64,000 bases of DNA from Macrolepiota albuminosa. Taxonomy: Eukaryota; Basidiomycota; Agaricomycetes; Agaricales; Agaricaceae. The notes below the pieces were generated by a model. It was not told the origin of the DNA and ran no database searches. It was given only the letters and a program-made list of their open reading frames with translations. The DNA lies in contig JAMWFC010000120.1 of the NCBI GenBank assembly GCA_027475525.1, positions 248,001 to 312,000 of the forward strand, written 5' to 3'. Shown piece after piece: positions 10,380 to 21,651 of this stretch. Both the position numbers and the translations under genes were made by a program. Every line of letters starts with the position of its first letter. Position 1 is the stretch's first letter.

Positions 10380-11401
10380 TCTGAATGCTCATGTGTAGGC
10401 CAAGAAATAGTTTGGAACAGGGTAAGACGTGTCTGGAGGAATGAAACAGGAATGACACTTCCCAAACAGAGTGTGTCCACCATACTAAGTAGCCTACTGA
10501 CAAGAATAAAGAACCGTGAAGGAAATTTCTCACCAGACATAACCCACCTGAACAAAATTCTAATCTTAGAGGCTGCATATTTCATATGGACAATAAGATG
10601 TGAAAGGGTGATAACAAACAATGACAGCCCCCATGCCCTGCTCGATGTAAGCATGATGCTTACCATCAAAATGTTTCTTTCATCGACTGCTCGTTCGCGT
10701 TCTTCTCGTCCTTCTTGTCCTCGCTCATCGACTGTTGCTTTACAAGTCTGGGTTACCAGATTTCCTCATTAATCGTGTTCGGACCGATACATACGATTGG
10801 GGCTCTCGATCGGATAAAAAGAGTGAACTTTATTTAGTTAACCACTTAAATACGGAGCTGTACTTTTCTAGATAGTTTTAGTTTTTCCTTTTTGTCTACG
10901 AAATAGATCTCTTGTACCATTCTGTCACTGGGTCTTGTTCCCTTTCGTGAAGAAGAGCATTCACGCTCTCTTACACTCGAAGTAGTAAATAAATGGAATA
11001 AAGTTCTCCGAGACAGAGCTGAGCTGGATGTGAAGTTTACCAACAGGAAACTAGGAAAGAAAGCCATCCCCCCACAGATAGTAATAGATACATGGAAGGA
11101 TACAGGAGTCATAGATCTAACAGAGCTAAAAGAAATTGAGAGAGACACAGAGAGTGGGGTTTTAGTGGGTAGTGGGCCGGATAGGAGCAATGTCGGTTAA
11201 TACGATACTCCATGGACCCTAGCCCCACATGCGTGCATAAAGGCATTTCCTCGCAGAGAAGACATCAAGCTGCCTCTCTAGCAGATGAACCTGGTTTCAA
11301 TTCCGGGTGAGCAGCATAGCGGGCTGGGAGTCTCGCCGAGGGCGTCGGCTCCTGAGCTAATTCAAATGCTACTCCAAAAGAAAAAAAGAAAGAAAGAAAG
11401 A
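10380..11401 (+). mobile_element. 3' end of a non-LTR (Tad-like LINE) retrotransposon, interrupted by a solo LTR
   Basis: The plus strand encodes the typical C-terminal region of basidiomycete LINE ORF2: GQEIVWNRVRRVWRNET near 10405, then LEAAYFIWTIRCERVI near 10560, and after the inserted LTR (10646-10975) NKWNKVLRDRAELDVKF and TNRKLGKKAIPPQIVIDTW, ending at a TAA near 11198. A noncoding 3' tail follows, ending in an A-rich stretch with AAAG repeats at about 11378-11401. The reading frame is continuous across the LTR site once the LTR and one target duplication are ignored. The reverse transcriptase portion is missing, consistent with 5' truncation. A related LINE tail lies at 40105-40930. 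Confidence 0.72.
10646..10975. mobile_element. Solo LTR (330 bases) with 5-base target-site duplication
   Basis: It begins TGTAAGCATG and ends CTCTCTTACA, so its ends are the 6-base inverted repeat TGTAAG/CTTACA and the canonical TG...CA. It is flanked on both sides by CTCGA (10641-10645 and 10976-10980). It interrupts the LINE coding frame exactly. No internal element genes remain, so it is a solo LTR left by recombination. The parent family (copia or gypsy) is not determinable here. Confidence 0.92.
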
Positions 11402-11490
11402 ATAAATACGACCAAAAGGATTTCCGTCGTCACATCAGCGTCACAGTCACAATGGCTCCCAGGAATGCAACCTGCATTTGACAACCTTCC

Positions 11491-11940
11491 ATGTCGACAT
11501 CCAGAGCCCGCGTCGAGGACACGTACGAGTCACAGAACGATCAAAGACTTGAGCAACTCCACTCCAAAATTCGGACGTTGCGTGGGGTGCGTCGCTTTCT
11601 TCGGCCCATATTCACATCTGACTGATATTATTGCATAGGTTACAAATGACATACATGACGATGTAGAGAGGCAGAATTCTATGCTTGACGAAACAGTGCG
11701 CAAATATCTATATAATTCGTTGTGCAAAGGCATTCATCGGCGACACAGAGCAACCGTTTCAATGAATTTGGCAACACGCTGACGCAGGCGTCGGATCGTG
11801 CTGCGCGGGCGTTCGGTATTGGCGAAGGACACTTGAAGAGTTTCCGGATAGCGATGCTTATTGTTGTGGTGTTTATAACGTTCTGGATTTTGACAAAGCT
11901 ATATCATTGGTGGTGGCCTACTCCGGCAGTGATTGTATGA
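11491..11940 (+). CDS. BET1: BET1-like Qc-SNARE, tail-anchored
   Basis: Reconstructed as 11491-11586, 11639-11695 and 11749-11940, giving 114 residues. Both introns (52 and 53 bases) have GTGCG donors and AG acceptors and fall between codons. The protein has a charged N-terminus, a SNARE helix with ERQNSMLDE (the Gln probably being the zero-layer residue) and a single C-terminal membrane segment at about residues 85-103 (IAMLIVVVFITFWILTKLY), followed by a short lumenal tail. Length and layout match Bet1, which acts in ER-to-Golgi vesicle fusion; the related SFT1 is the alternative. An upstream ATG at 11451 is closed by TGA after nine codons, so 11491 is chosen as start. It converges on PEX19. 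Confidence 0.7.
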
Positions 11941-12218
11941 TTTTTGGTCATATACCCAGGTGAGTTTTGTTTTCTTCTAAATTCCACTTGCAATAGTCTC
12001 ACTGAAAACGCAGATAGTGATTCTTATGATATATTATTCTAATCAGACTTTGTGCCTGCTACTATGTGTCCTGCGTGCTGTGACATGAGTGTCAACTCGG
12101 GATTTCAACGTTCAACTTCCAAATGCTTGCCCACTCTGTCAGTACAGTTATCACGATTTTGACCCACGTCTAGGCAATCTATAATGGTATGAGAGCTAGA
12201 TCCACACTTCTCCCTACC

Positions 12219-13390
12219 TCATGCAATCACACAGTCGTCAGGCAACTTATCCCCGCTAAAATCGAGGCCAGGTGGTAGGGGACCCATTACTTCGGAGGGG
12301 GGCTGACCAAATTCTTGCATCTAGTTCAAGAACTCAAGTAATCTGTCTCAATTCTGAGGAGTTATATGTATTTACCTGTGCCATAAGATCTGCTATTGTC
12401 TTTGAACAGACCGGGTCGTCGTCTTTGTACGCCGGTTTATCAAATTCAGCGAGAATTTTGCGCACACAAATTAGTTGCTGCTCGTAACGTTTTCGGTCAT
12501 CTGGGGGTATGTCGGTTTTAGCGAGGTATGGAGGGAACTGCACGTAATCGGAACTGTGTCAAATATCTTGCGAATACAACATAGAAAGCAGATGAACGCA
12601 CTGAATCTGAGAGCTCCTTGAGCGGTTCATATAGAATCTCCTTGCTCATAAGTTGGCCCATCATGCTCTCGAGGAAGTTGGTCATGTCTTCCTCCGACCC
12701 TGCGTCCTTCCCAAACTTCGCCAATAGTTCTGCTAGTTCATCCTCAGATCCCCCAGAACCGGGTTTGGATGTTGAGCTCTAGTTGATTTGCCTCATGAGT
12801 CCAGCGAGAGAGACACGAAGCGCCACGTACTCGAACATTATCCTCACTCTCCTTCAGCTTGTCCATCGCCTTCTTAATTGTTTCTTGGAATCTTCCACCA
12901 TCCTTATCCTTAGATTTATCCTCGTCCCCAGGCTCACCCAGTCCCTCTATCAACATTGCCTCCCATGCAGCCTTTAACGCTCGTCGTTGCTCTTCATTAA
13001 TCTCAGGATTCGCCTCCGCGTCTTGCCCCTTCTCCTCATGATTAGGCATAGATCCAGACCCTGCGATCTCGCGCATGAGGTTGGCCATACCATCCGCCAG
13101 CTCCTTTGCAAATTCGTCAGACATAAGATCAGACTCGGGCACCACGTTAGCACTCGTGCTCGCGCGTGGGGGCTCTGATACGGTGCTCGTAGGTGGTAGT
13201 TCAGCTGTGCTTGAACGCGGTTGGTTGAATTGCTCCAGTACATCTTAGGATAATGAAAGATAGTCAGAAGTAACTGAAGAATTAGTCGGAGTCGTTAGAA
13301 AACTTGGCAAGTCAGCGTACCATCTAAATCATCAAAATTGTCTTCTGGATCCAGGACATGAGATACGGATGGATTTTTGGATGCAGACAT
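12219..13390 (-). CDS. PEX19: Peroxisomal biogenesis factor 19 (farnesylated chaperone for peroxisomal membrane proteins)
   Basis: Five exons: 13321-13390, 12831-13243, 12602-12778, 12376-12537 and 12219-12320, giving 307 residues. PEX19 binds peroxisomal membrane proteins in the cytosol and delivers them to PEX3. Visible hallmarks are the acidic N-terminus (HVLDPEDNFDDLDD), MSDEFAKELADGM, the conserved SMMGQLMSKEILYEPLKEL block, FPPYLAKTDIPPDDRKRYE, and DDPVCSKTIADLMAQMQEFG. The last four residues, CVIA, form a CaaX box, so farnesylation is expected as in yeast and human PEX19. All introns are GT-AG, 52-77 bases. It lies in tandem downstream of GNA1 on the same strand and converges on the BET1-like gene. 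Confidence 0.93.
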
Positions 13391-13853
13391 GGCACTTTGA
13401 ATCGTTCACCAGTAGAAAGGATATACGCTTCTGATGGTTGAAGGAGGAAATCAACCTTGTGATAAATTTCGACGAATGTTGTTCCGGACCTCCGATAACA
13501 TTCGATCTGGGGTCGATCCCCGTCACTGTTCTTGTCGTAACAAGCACGCGGAGAAGGTGGCTGTAAAGGATCAGGCAAATTTTCTGGAATATAAGCGTTT
13601 TCTTCATCTTGTCTAGTCGACGAGGTATATCCAGAATTACAAGCTCCCTTTCTTCTCAGATATCATCTGCTTCTTTGTTAAGAGACAGACTAATATGTCT
13701 TTCATGAGTTGTACGAAAGTTGTCGATCTAATTCGTGTATTCAAAAAACTAAAAGGACTATCCGGAGAAATTCTGTCCGCAGGTCGTCTAAAGTGTAAAG
13801 GGTAGTGTACATAGTCCAGGTTACTATCATTCTGCCAGAGAAGGTAGCAACAG
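13391..13853. other. Intergenic between GNA1 and PEX19
   Basis: 463 bases holding the GNA1 3' region and the PEX19 promoter. No ORF with coding character and no clear TATA box were seen. Confidence 0.5.
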
Positions 13854-14588
13854 TCAGAGTTTGGGGGAGTGAGCGCACACAGGAGTATAGCGAGCCTGTC
13901 GAACGTGTTAGAATGACTCCGAAGGATAGAATAAGCATACCATTTCGTTCTCCTTCTTCTCATATCCACACTTCTGATAGAAGGCTGAAGAGAGAATTAT
14001 TAGTTATAGCCAAACAACGAGTACAAAGTAAGGAAAACTCACGTATGTTCTTGTCGCTGCAATTCAGTATCGTCTTGTAAGCACCGCTGTTCTCGCTGAT
14101 GTAGGTCAACGCCTGGATAATTCTCAAGCCCAACTTTTTCCCCTGTTGCCTCTCGTCGACCGCAATATCTTCAATGTGACCAACACAGCTAATTCCACGT
14201 TGGAACTTGCGCTCAAGGAAGACCGTGCCTACGCCAACGATCAGATCTGACGCTTTGTCGATAATGACTACCGTGTAGTACGTCCTCTCTGAATCGCGCA
14301 AGAAATTGAAATGGGCACGCCAGGCCTCTTCGCCTGTATCAGGTGCCGAGGTGAGCACGGACAACACTTGGAGATGGCCGCGCCGGTAGTCGGTTGATGC
14401 CAGAGGGCGGATCTGTAGATGAAGGAAAAGGCAGTGAGAGCTAAGCTGTGTGGGCGATGACGCTGAGTACATACATGGACGTCGGGATGCAGAGCATTCT
14501 TGACTTCGCAAGAAATGAGGTTAGGAGAAAAAAGGAGATCCAGAGCCTCATCAGGAGTGAACGACGTGGATGAAGTGGGAGCAGCCAT
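13854..14588 (-). CDS. GNA1: Glucosamine-6-phosphate N-acetyltransferase
   Basis: Exons 14475-14588, 14043-14412, 13941-13984 and 13854-13895 give 189 residues. The enzyme transfers acetyl from acetyl-CoA to glucosamine-6-phosphate in the UDP-GlcNAc pathway that feeds chitin and glycan synthesis. GNAT features are seen: VGVGTVFLERKF, GHIEDIAVDE, the acetyl-CoA pyrophosphate loop RQQGKKLG at residues 126-133, and the C-terminal block NCSDKNIPFYQKCGYEKKE. Yeast Gna1 is 159 residues; the extra length is an N-terminal extension containing SFTPDEALDLLFSPNLIS, as in other basidiomycetes. The final exon (14 codons with stop) rests on a CAG acceptor at 13896-13898 and is the least certain part. It is followed by PEX19 on the same strand. 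Confidence 0.88.
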
Positions 14589-15044
14589 TGTGTCTAAGGA
14601 ATGTCTATGAGATAAGGATTGAATATGAAGACTTTTCTGTGGCGTCAGATGAAGAAACTGCTCGTGCAAGAATGTTCAAGGAAGACGTAAATGACGTTAG
14701 AGAGTTTTTTGAGTTTTCATTATTTGCGCCTTGGCCGGGGGTAGCCGGGCGCAGTGCTGGCTTCATACTTGAAGATTGCGACGGCGGCCCTCACACGTCC
14801 ATAATGATCTTCTCTGTTTTCCTGTCTTTATATTCCTGCTTAGGGTCCAGAGTGGGCCATGGGAACAATTCATCACCCAGAATCATTCTAGCCAATCACA
14901 AGCCACATGCATTGTGGAATCCTGGATCTTCGAATCCATAACCTGAATAAAGGGTATCTCTAGGCATCAACAGCCAACTACTACATGTGTACGTAACAAA
15001 TGTATTTACTAGATAACATCCCCGCGCGTGGCTCAATGCCGCCC
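14589..15044. other. Intergenic between LCB2 and GNA1
   Basis: 456 bases with the LCB2 3' region and GNA1 promoter. No supported feature. Confidence 0.5.
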
Positions 15045-17263
15045 TCAAAGCGATGCGAGCTCAACCGCATTCTCAATGACCCGTTCTATACTCCATCTCT
15101 CCTTCTGAGAAAGTCCGTGCTTCAGATCCAGTACATCTCCAATCTCATCACACGCCTTGAGGACCGTATCTATATCTTCCTTTGTGTGCGCCGCACTCAC
15201 ACAAAACCTGACACGGCTCGTCACGAGCGGTGTCGCAGGATACGCTACGACAACCACAATAATAGGTGTCTGCCTATCCTTCATCATCCGATGAAACATG
15301 CACATCTTTCCCGGATTGAACAACAGCAGTGGAACAATGGGCGATGAGTGGTGTCCGTACGTAATGAAACCCAACTTCTTCAAGCCCCGATGCAAATATC
15401 GCGAATTGAATGCCAGTCTCCTAAGGCGCTCCCTGCCTTCCGCACCGCTCGCTAGCGGTGTTGGCAGAGTCAACCAGTGTGGGAGTGCAGAAGGCGGCGC
15501 GGGGCCAGGATGGACGGGTTTGACGCCGCGTAATTCAAGTTGTTGTTGTTGATATTGCATGATTACGGCAGGGGAGTTATCAACGGGTGTGTTGGGGATA
15601 GCAATACCCATGATACTTGCCATACTTGCGATAATTTGGGTTAGCACGGGCGGCGTCATAGCTTCCGCGTATGCACCGAGATGCCCATGGATACGGAGAT
15701 GGTCAATTAGGGTCTTATTCCCGGCTATGTACCCGCCTGCTGCTCCGAATGACTTGGTGAAGGTGCCCATGAGAATATCAATGCCGCGGGGATCGACTCC
15801 GAAATAGTCGGCAACACCACGACCATGAGAGCCGAGAGCACCGATGGAGTGTGCTTCATCTACATAAAGGTAAAACTTGAGCAGCGTCAGTCAGGAGGAG
15901 ACTGTGAGGCATTAATTAATCCCAACCTTGTATCTCTTTTTGAGTCTGAGTAACCCTGGCAGGTTGCAAAGTGTGCCTTCCATACTGAATAAGCCTTCCA
16001 CAATCAACAAGATTTTTTTCCATGGTCTATGGGTCTTGGGCTGACCCTGGCTAATGACTTCTCTCAGAAGCGCCTCCAGGCTCTCCATATCGTTATGTTT
16101 GAAGACGCGAACATTTGCGCCGCTCAGACGTGCGCCAAATCGAATGGATGCATGGTTGAGTTCGTCCGAAATGACTAGACAACCCTTGCCTGCAAGTGCT
16201 GGAATGATCGCTGAGTTAGTCGCGAAGCCCATGGAGCTGATGAGTGCGTCTTCCATGCCAACAAATTGGGCGACGAGGGCTTCCGCAGTGGTGTGAAGGT
16301 CAACAGAGCCACCTTGTAACCGTGCACCGCACGTAGACACGCCGTAACGACGGATGGACTCCTCGACGGCATCAGCACAGCCGCCGCGTGCTTGAGCGAA
16401 ACCGAGATAGTTGTACGAAGAAATGTTTAGAGCACGCGTGCGCGTCCCGGTCAGGATATGTGTGTGATTGTAGTCGGGAGAAATACGGTCGAGGAGGACA
16501 ATGGTGCGACCAGCAACGCCAGTGACAGGCTGGGAGAAACATTCGTCCATGCGCTTCTTGAGACGGCGAGTGTAAAATGAGTCGAAATCAGAATTCAGTG
16601 GGGCATAACCCTGAAAGTCAAGTCAGTTGAGGTCAAGTCAGCAAAAAAGGACAAGGTGTGACACAGTTAAAACAAGTGGAGCGATGCAAAACATTTTTTA
16701 GTTTCATCGTCCGGTGTGCCAGCTGAGACGAACAAACTTACATTTCGAGGGACCAAATGGGTATAATATTTTGGATTAATCCTTTTTCCGACAAAATCTC
16801 GTATATGGCCAATGACGATGAGTATAAGGTAGCTAATATATGTCGACAAAAGGATATAATATGGCGGGTCTTGCTCGAGAATTTCCGGTAGAGGCTCCCC
16901 AGGTGTATGCTTCGAGTCAAGTCGATATTTTTGGTTGGCACAATGACCGAACTCTGTGTGAACTGTTGTAAAAAATTGTTCAGAGGTAGGCGGGCGGGCA
17001 GGAAGAGAGAGGCCGTCGGTGTTATCAATCTCATACTCATGAAGCACAGTGTCCTCAGAAGACGAGGTTATCGAGGACGACGTGGAAAGAGGTGGGGTGG
17101 CGGTGGGGGTCCTGTTGTTGCGGGCACGGGCATCTGCCTGGGAAAGAGCAGATAGGTAGGAGGCGGCGGACGAAGGAGGTGCATGGGGCTTGCGTTTGGA
17201 GAACATTGAGGGCACTGGGGAGGCTATGTTGAGCGCCATGGGGGACGGCGACGAGGTTGGCAT
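15045..17263 (-). CDS. LCB2: Serine palmitoyltransferase subunit 2
   Basis: Three exons (16742-17263, 15927-16610 and 15045-15875) give 678 residues. With LCB1 it condenses serine and palmitoyl-CoA, the first step of sphingolipid synthesis, at the ER. It is a class-II alpha-oxoamine synthase: GYAPLNSDFDSFYTRRLKKR at the exon 1/2 junction, NYLGFAQ, LNHASIRFGARLSGA, YLYVDEAHSIGALG, and GTFTKSFGAAGGY with the PLP lysine at about residue 443. A membrane segment (YYILLSTYISYLILIVIG) lies upstream of the catalytic domain. The start is the ATG at 17263; no ATG is used further upstream because the longer frame would need a TTG. It is divergent from HARS with 159 bases between start codons, so a shared promoter is likely. 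Confidence 0.93.
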
Positions 17264-17422
17264 GGTGGACGTCGCAAACAACGAGAGGACGGCTCAACCG
17301 AAACCAGCAAAAATCGTGACAAAACACGAAATACGTAAATGGCAGCTCCATCACCCTTTCGGCATCCGTGATAAGATAAGATCCTAGATGAGTCACGCAC
17401 AAGTCACGCGCCGATTTTTTAG

Positions 17423-19611
17423 ATGCTACTACTGCCACAGCGGGCTCTGTTCCGCCTCCATCGATCCCAGTTTTCGACCTTTTGCCTTCGTCAATACCTC
17501 CATAGAACATACACCACACAGGCAAGTAGACCAATGGCGGACATTGCCTCCCAACAGCGCGATATAGAGTCACAAAAGACCCTCTTAGCGTCTCTCAAGA
17601 AAGATGACGCCGATCAGCAAGCCATCGAGGACGCGAAAAAGCATCTGGGTGAGCTCCAGCGTGCCCTGGCGCTGGCAAAGGGCAAATCTTCTGGAGCAGA
17701 AGGCAAAAAACGTGAACGTCTTTTGCTCAAGACCGCCAAAGTGTGCTCTACATTATAAGATGGTTTCCATCAAGCGCTAACAGTTGATAGGGTACGCGTG
17801 ACTATGGGCCTGCCGAGATGTTCTGCCGTGCACATATCGAACGCACTGTGGTAGACGTGTTTACTACCTTCGGCGGGGCCGAGCTGGACACACCCGTCTT
17901 TGAACGCAAAGACGTCCTTACCGGCAAGTACGGCGAGGATGCGAAACTTATTTTCGATCTAATGGACCAGGGTGGCGAGCAGCTGGCACTGCGTTATGAC
18001 CATACTGTCCCCCTTGCGCGATACCTAGCCATGGTCGGGGCCAACAACACACAAAGCAAGATTTGGCAGGTCGGCAAGGTCTACAGACGAGACAACCCCG
18101 TCATGAGCAAAGGCCGAATGCGCGAGTTCAAACAAGCTGTCAGTATGAGGTGCATATTGCTGGAGAATCATTGACTCGACCTTGCGCCAGGACTTCGATA
18201 TATCGGGTACCTGGGATCCAATGATACCAGACGCAGAGCTGATGAGTTTGTTGTGCACGGTATTAACGAAGCTAGATGTGGGCGAATACACGATCAAGGT
18301 CGACTGCCTGACATGTTTTTGCTACTCGAAGTTAACACATTCATGGCCTTTAGTTAAATCACAGAAAAATCCTTGATGGTATTTTCGAAGTATGCGGTGT
18401 TCCCGCAGCGAGCATCCGTGCAATCTCATCGGCTGTGGACAAACTTGACAAGGTATGTTGCTAGTGGCGTAAGGATGATTATTTTAATGGCCTTTGACAT
18501 GACAGCTACCCTGGGCGGAGGTCAAGAAGGAAATGACTGAAGAAAAGGGTCTAGACGGTGCAGTCGCAGACAAAATTGGGGAATATGTGAAACTCAAGGG
18601 TATAACTAAACTACCACAATGCAATCACTGCTTAACCTACGACAGGCGGTCCGGAACTCCTTGAGAAACTCAAAGCCGACGCGATTCTAACTGCAAACGC
18701 TAGCGCAACACAAGGTATCGCTGACATGGCCATTCTATTTGGCCTTCTTGAAGTGTACAAAGTTCTTGATAAGGTCTGTCAACTTTCACCCAACTCCCAA
18801 TTCCGGGGACACTAACCTTGTTTAGTTTTCATTCGACCTATCCCTTGCACGCGGTCTCGACTACTACACTGGTATTATCTACGAGGCGGTTGTGGAAGCT
18901 TCTGCGCCACCAGGTTTCAAAGATGGCTCGTCCGCCCCACCTCCTTCCAAGAAGTCTAAAAAGCCCAAGGCTGGGGATGATGAGGACGAAGTCGACGAGT
19001 CGCAAGTAGGCGTGGGATCTATTGCCGCAGGGGGGCGGTATGATGGCCTTGTAGGTATGTTCAATGCCGCAGCTGCTGCGGAGGGCAAGAAGGCTGCTGA
19101 GCTGCCATGCATTGGTGTGAGCATTGGGTTGGACCGTGTGTTTGCTATTGTCTGGCCAAAATGGGTGGAAAAGGGCATGCGGAGTAAGGAGACACAAGCG
19201 TATGTCGTGAGCATGGGTGATGGTCTGTTGAAGGAGCGTGTGGAACTCATTCAGCAGCTCAGGGAGGCGGGGATTAAGGTGCGTTATTATTGTCCTCGTG
19301 TTCTCTTATTTGGATTGAAGAATTTTTTCCTGTTTCAGACGGACTTTTTGGCAAAGAATAAGCCGAAGCATCAAGCGCAGTTTGCGGCAAGCGAGAAAGA
19401 CGAGGTGCCTTTCGTCATCATCATTGCGCCTGAAGAGTGGGTTTCAGGCTATGTGCGTGTTAAGGAGCAGAAGTGGGAAATTGTGAATGGACAGAAGGTC
19501 AAGGTAATGTCGGAAGACAAGGGTACGCAGGTGAAAAGAGATGAGCTTGTGGCGTGGTTGAAGAAGACGTCTACCCTACAAGGATGGGATAGTGGAAAGC
19601 TTATTGAATGA
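17423..19611 (+). CDS. HTS1: Histidyl-tRNA synthetase (cytosolic and probably mitochondrial)
   Basis: Eight exons (17423-17740, 17791-18138, 18191-18298, 18354-18452, 18506-18599, 18646-18773, 18826-19278, 19339-19611) give 606 residues. It charges tRNA-His. Class II motifs are clear: motif 1 around [14 protein letters not shown], motif 2 [17 protein letters not shown], HisA signature [13 protein letters not shown], His[12 protein letters not shown], and an anticodon-binding domain at the end. The first 37 residues are basic and hydroxylated with no acidic residues, like a mitochondrial presequence; a second ATG at 17534 (MADIASQQ) starts a WHEP-like helical segment and would give the cytosolic form, as in yeast HTS1. 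The exon 2 donor is the less usual GTCAGT. An acidic/Lys insert (residues about 360-390) is unusual but in frame. Confidence 0.95.
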
Positions 19612-19803
19612 ACATAAACATGTGTAGTGAAGATGGGAATAGCTGAATGGGGTCGTTCTCTAGGTCAAGAGAGAGGTTTTTTTCTTACGAAATGGAAGCA
19701 CTGACTTTAAATGGCGTCGACTTGCTTTATGGATGTCTTGGGAATCATCTCTTGCTACACTCATCTGGGTCTCTGGGTAAAATTGTTGTAATCTGTGTAT
19801 GTC

Positions 19804-19905
19804 GCCTCCTTGGCTCAGTTGGCTAGAGCGCAGGTCTCATAGAAATATGAGGTAGCATGGCTACAATTCATCCTGAGGTCGCAAGTTCGAGCCTTGCAGG
19901 GGGCA
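19804..19905 (+). tRNA. tRNA-Met (elongator, anticodon CAT) with a 28-base intron
   Basis: A complete cloverleaf: acceptor GCCTCCT pairing with AGGGGGC, a D arm GCTC/GAGC, anticodon loop CTCATAA with CAT at 19838-19840, T arm GCAAG/CTTGC with TTCGAGC loop, discriminator A at 19905. The T31-T39 opposition matches eukaryotic elongator tRNA-Met. The intron, 19842-19869, sits one base after the anticodon, as usual, and contains TATGAG, which pairs with CTCATA. A TTTTT Pol III terminator is at 19916-19920. Confidence 0.93.
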
Positions 19906-19920
19906 CAAGATTGTCTTTTT

Positions 19921-21588
19921 AACGTTCTCGATTCCGAAAGCTTTGTGAAGGTCATGTTAACTTTTAACTCAGCAGAGCTACCAAATTTTGTTTCTGCTCA
20001 TTCTGAAGCAAAAAATACAGATCCAAGACCCCGTCAGTTCAATCGCTCACTTGTGAGACGACATAACAACGAAATCCATTACTTGAGTCTAATATTTCTC
20101 TGAAGTCTTGATGGTGTCCGCCCTTCGTCGCCCATATGAAAATTGTGGTGAAATGCGATACCGATGCCTCTTTGACCATATTTGTTGCGCAACCTCGATC
20201 GGACAACCACCGAACCATGTCGGTCATTAATTCTGACCTGACGCTCTGCCTTGATTATCGCTTCACCAGTGCCGATGTGGCGATTACCCCTGCAGCCTTT
20301 TGGCATGTGCTCACCATTTCTGCAATTGCGCCCAGCATTCGTCTTTTCCTTAGAGAAATTCCACGATAAATGCAACGGACTTCATGATGCCGAGAATGAT
20401 GCCTCCGAACTCGTTTCCATCTTTTTAGTATAATCTGTCCATCTGGGATTCTTGGGATTTACATTCCGGTTTTTATTTCACACCACCTAGATAGCCAAAA
20501 ATTGGAAAAACCACACGTGGTTTTGCGTTATGTGCAAATCGGTGGTTTGATATTGTCATTGAGAAGTGATTGCAGTCGCAGGCTCCCTCAGCCGCGAATG
20601 CCAGCCGCGAATTGAGCAGTGTTCGCCATCGTTCGCGCTATAACAAATCGAGGCCATCCCTTAACTCCTCGTTCCACCCTCAATCCCTGCTCATAATTCA
20701 ATCCACCTCCAGCTTGAAAGAAGGATAAAATTATTGAGAAGGAGATGAGTATTAAGTGGGTTGTCATTGCATTTTAACCTTCACACACTTTTGACTCTGG
20801 AGAAACGTGTGCGTTTCTAATGCAATGAAACAATTCGACAGTTTCAGATAAGGAGTTAGTCTCGGAAGTGGAGTTGTGTCCCCTAATTCCAGGTTTGCCT
20901 AATTTTTCTGTGAGGTCAACATCACTGAACTTTTTCCCCTTGTAGTGTCAGGTACGAGGCAATGCAGTAGCAGATGAGTTTCGTTAAAGAATTGCTGACT
21001 TTCCAGAAGTTAATAGAGCATTTCGTATTATCCTTTCTTCTGACTGAGCATGGAGTCGGTAAGGATTGGCCTAGCCTTGAGCTTATATGGGTTGCGAAGT
21101 CCTAGCAGAAGTGCGCCTTTGTAAAGAGGCCGACTGATCGGTATCCACCTGGACCTAAGTAGATATATTGCAACCCAAGAGGAGACATTTCCGGGCCATC
21201 TTCTAAAGATTAATGCCCATGCCTTGCTGCAAGTTGCGCCTCAACGTCTAGACCGGCAGAACTAATGAAATGGAGCCACTTGAGAGTGTTTCCCGAGTAT
21301 GATGATTCATTGTCGATTGAGAGTCCGAATTCTGGAATTGTCATCTAGGCAGGTTGAACGCCGAACATGAAAAGGCGGATGACAGCCGGAAGGATAATGT
21401 GAACATGATACGAGGCCTAGAGCGCCAAGGAACACACCTCACGATGCAGGTTTCCACCATGGAGGTGCACGAGAAATGAAGGAGATGCGGCAAAGAAAAA
21501 GGGGCGTATTACTCGGCGTTGTGCCTACACCGTAAAATCCTCGTCAATCCAGGTTGATCGGGAGTAATGTTCTTGGCTGTGTGTATGA
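19921..21588. other. Intergenic, no supported gene
   Basis: About 1.7 kb between the tRNA and the small secreted protein gene. Short ORFs on both strands near 20080-20430 lack recognisable motifs and have no supporting splice structure. No repeat of note. Confidence 0.4.
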
Positions 21589-21595
21589 TATAAAA
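21589..21595 (+). promoter_or_regulatory. TATA box of the small secreted protein gene
   Basis: TATAAAA lies 57 bases before the ATG at 21652, a normal spacing for a fungal TATA promoter. Confidence 0.6.
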
Positions 21596-21651
21596 GGGGT
21601 GTTTTCGCGATTTATACATACATAGACAGAGTAATTCTTGACCCTGCAGCC

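Noticed and set aside
11240..11320. Possible tRNA-derived SINE with 'ggtttcaattccggg' B-box-like text
   Set aside because: It lies within the 3' tail of the LINE, next to its A-rich end, and no A-box or cloverleaf is present.
13324..13607. Minus-strand ORFs upstream of PEX19
   Set aside because: They are read-through of the PEX19 first exon and promoter in other frames.
20039..20433. Overlapping ORFs on both strands after the tRNA
   Set aside because: No motif, no splice continuity and codon use unlike the flanking genes.
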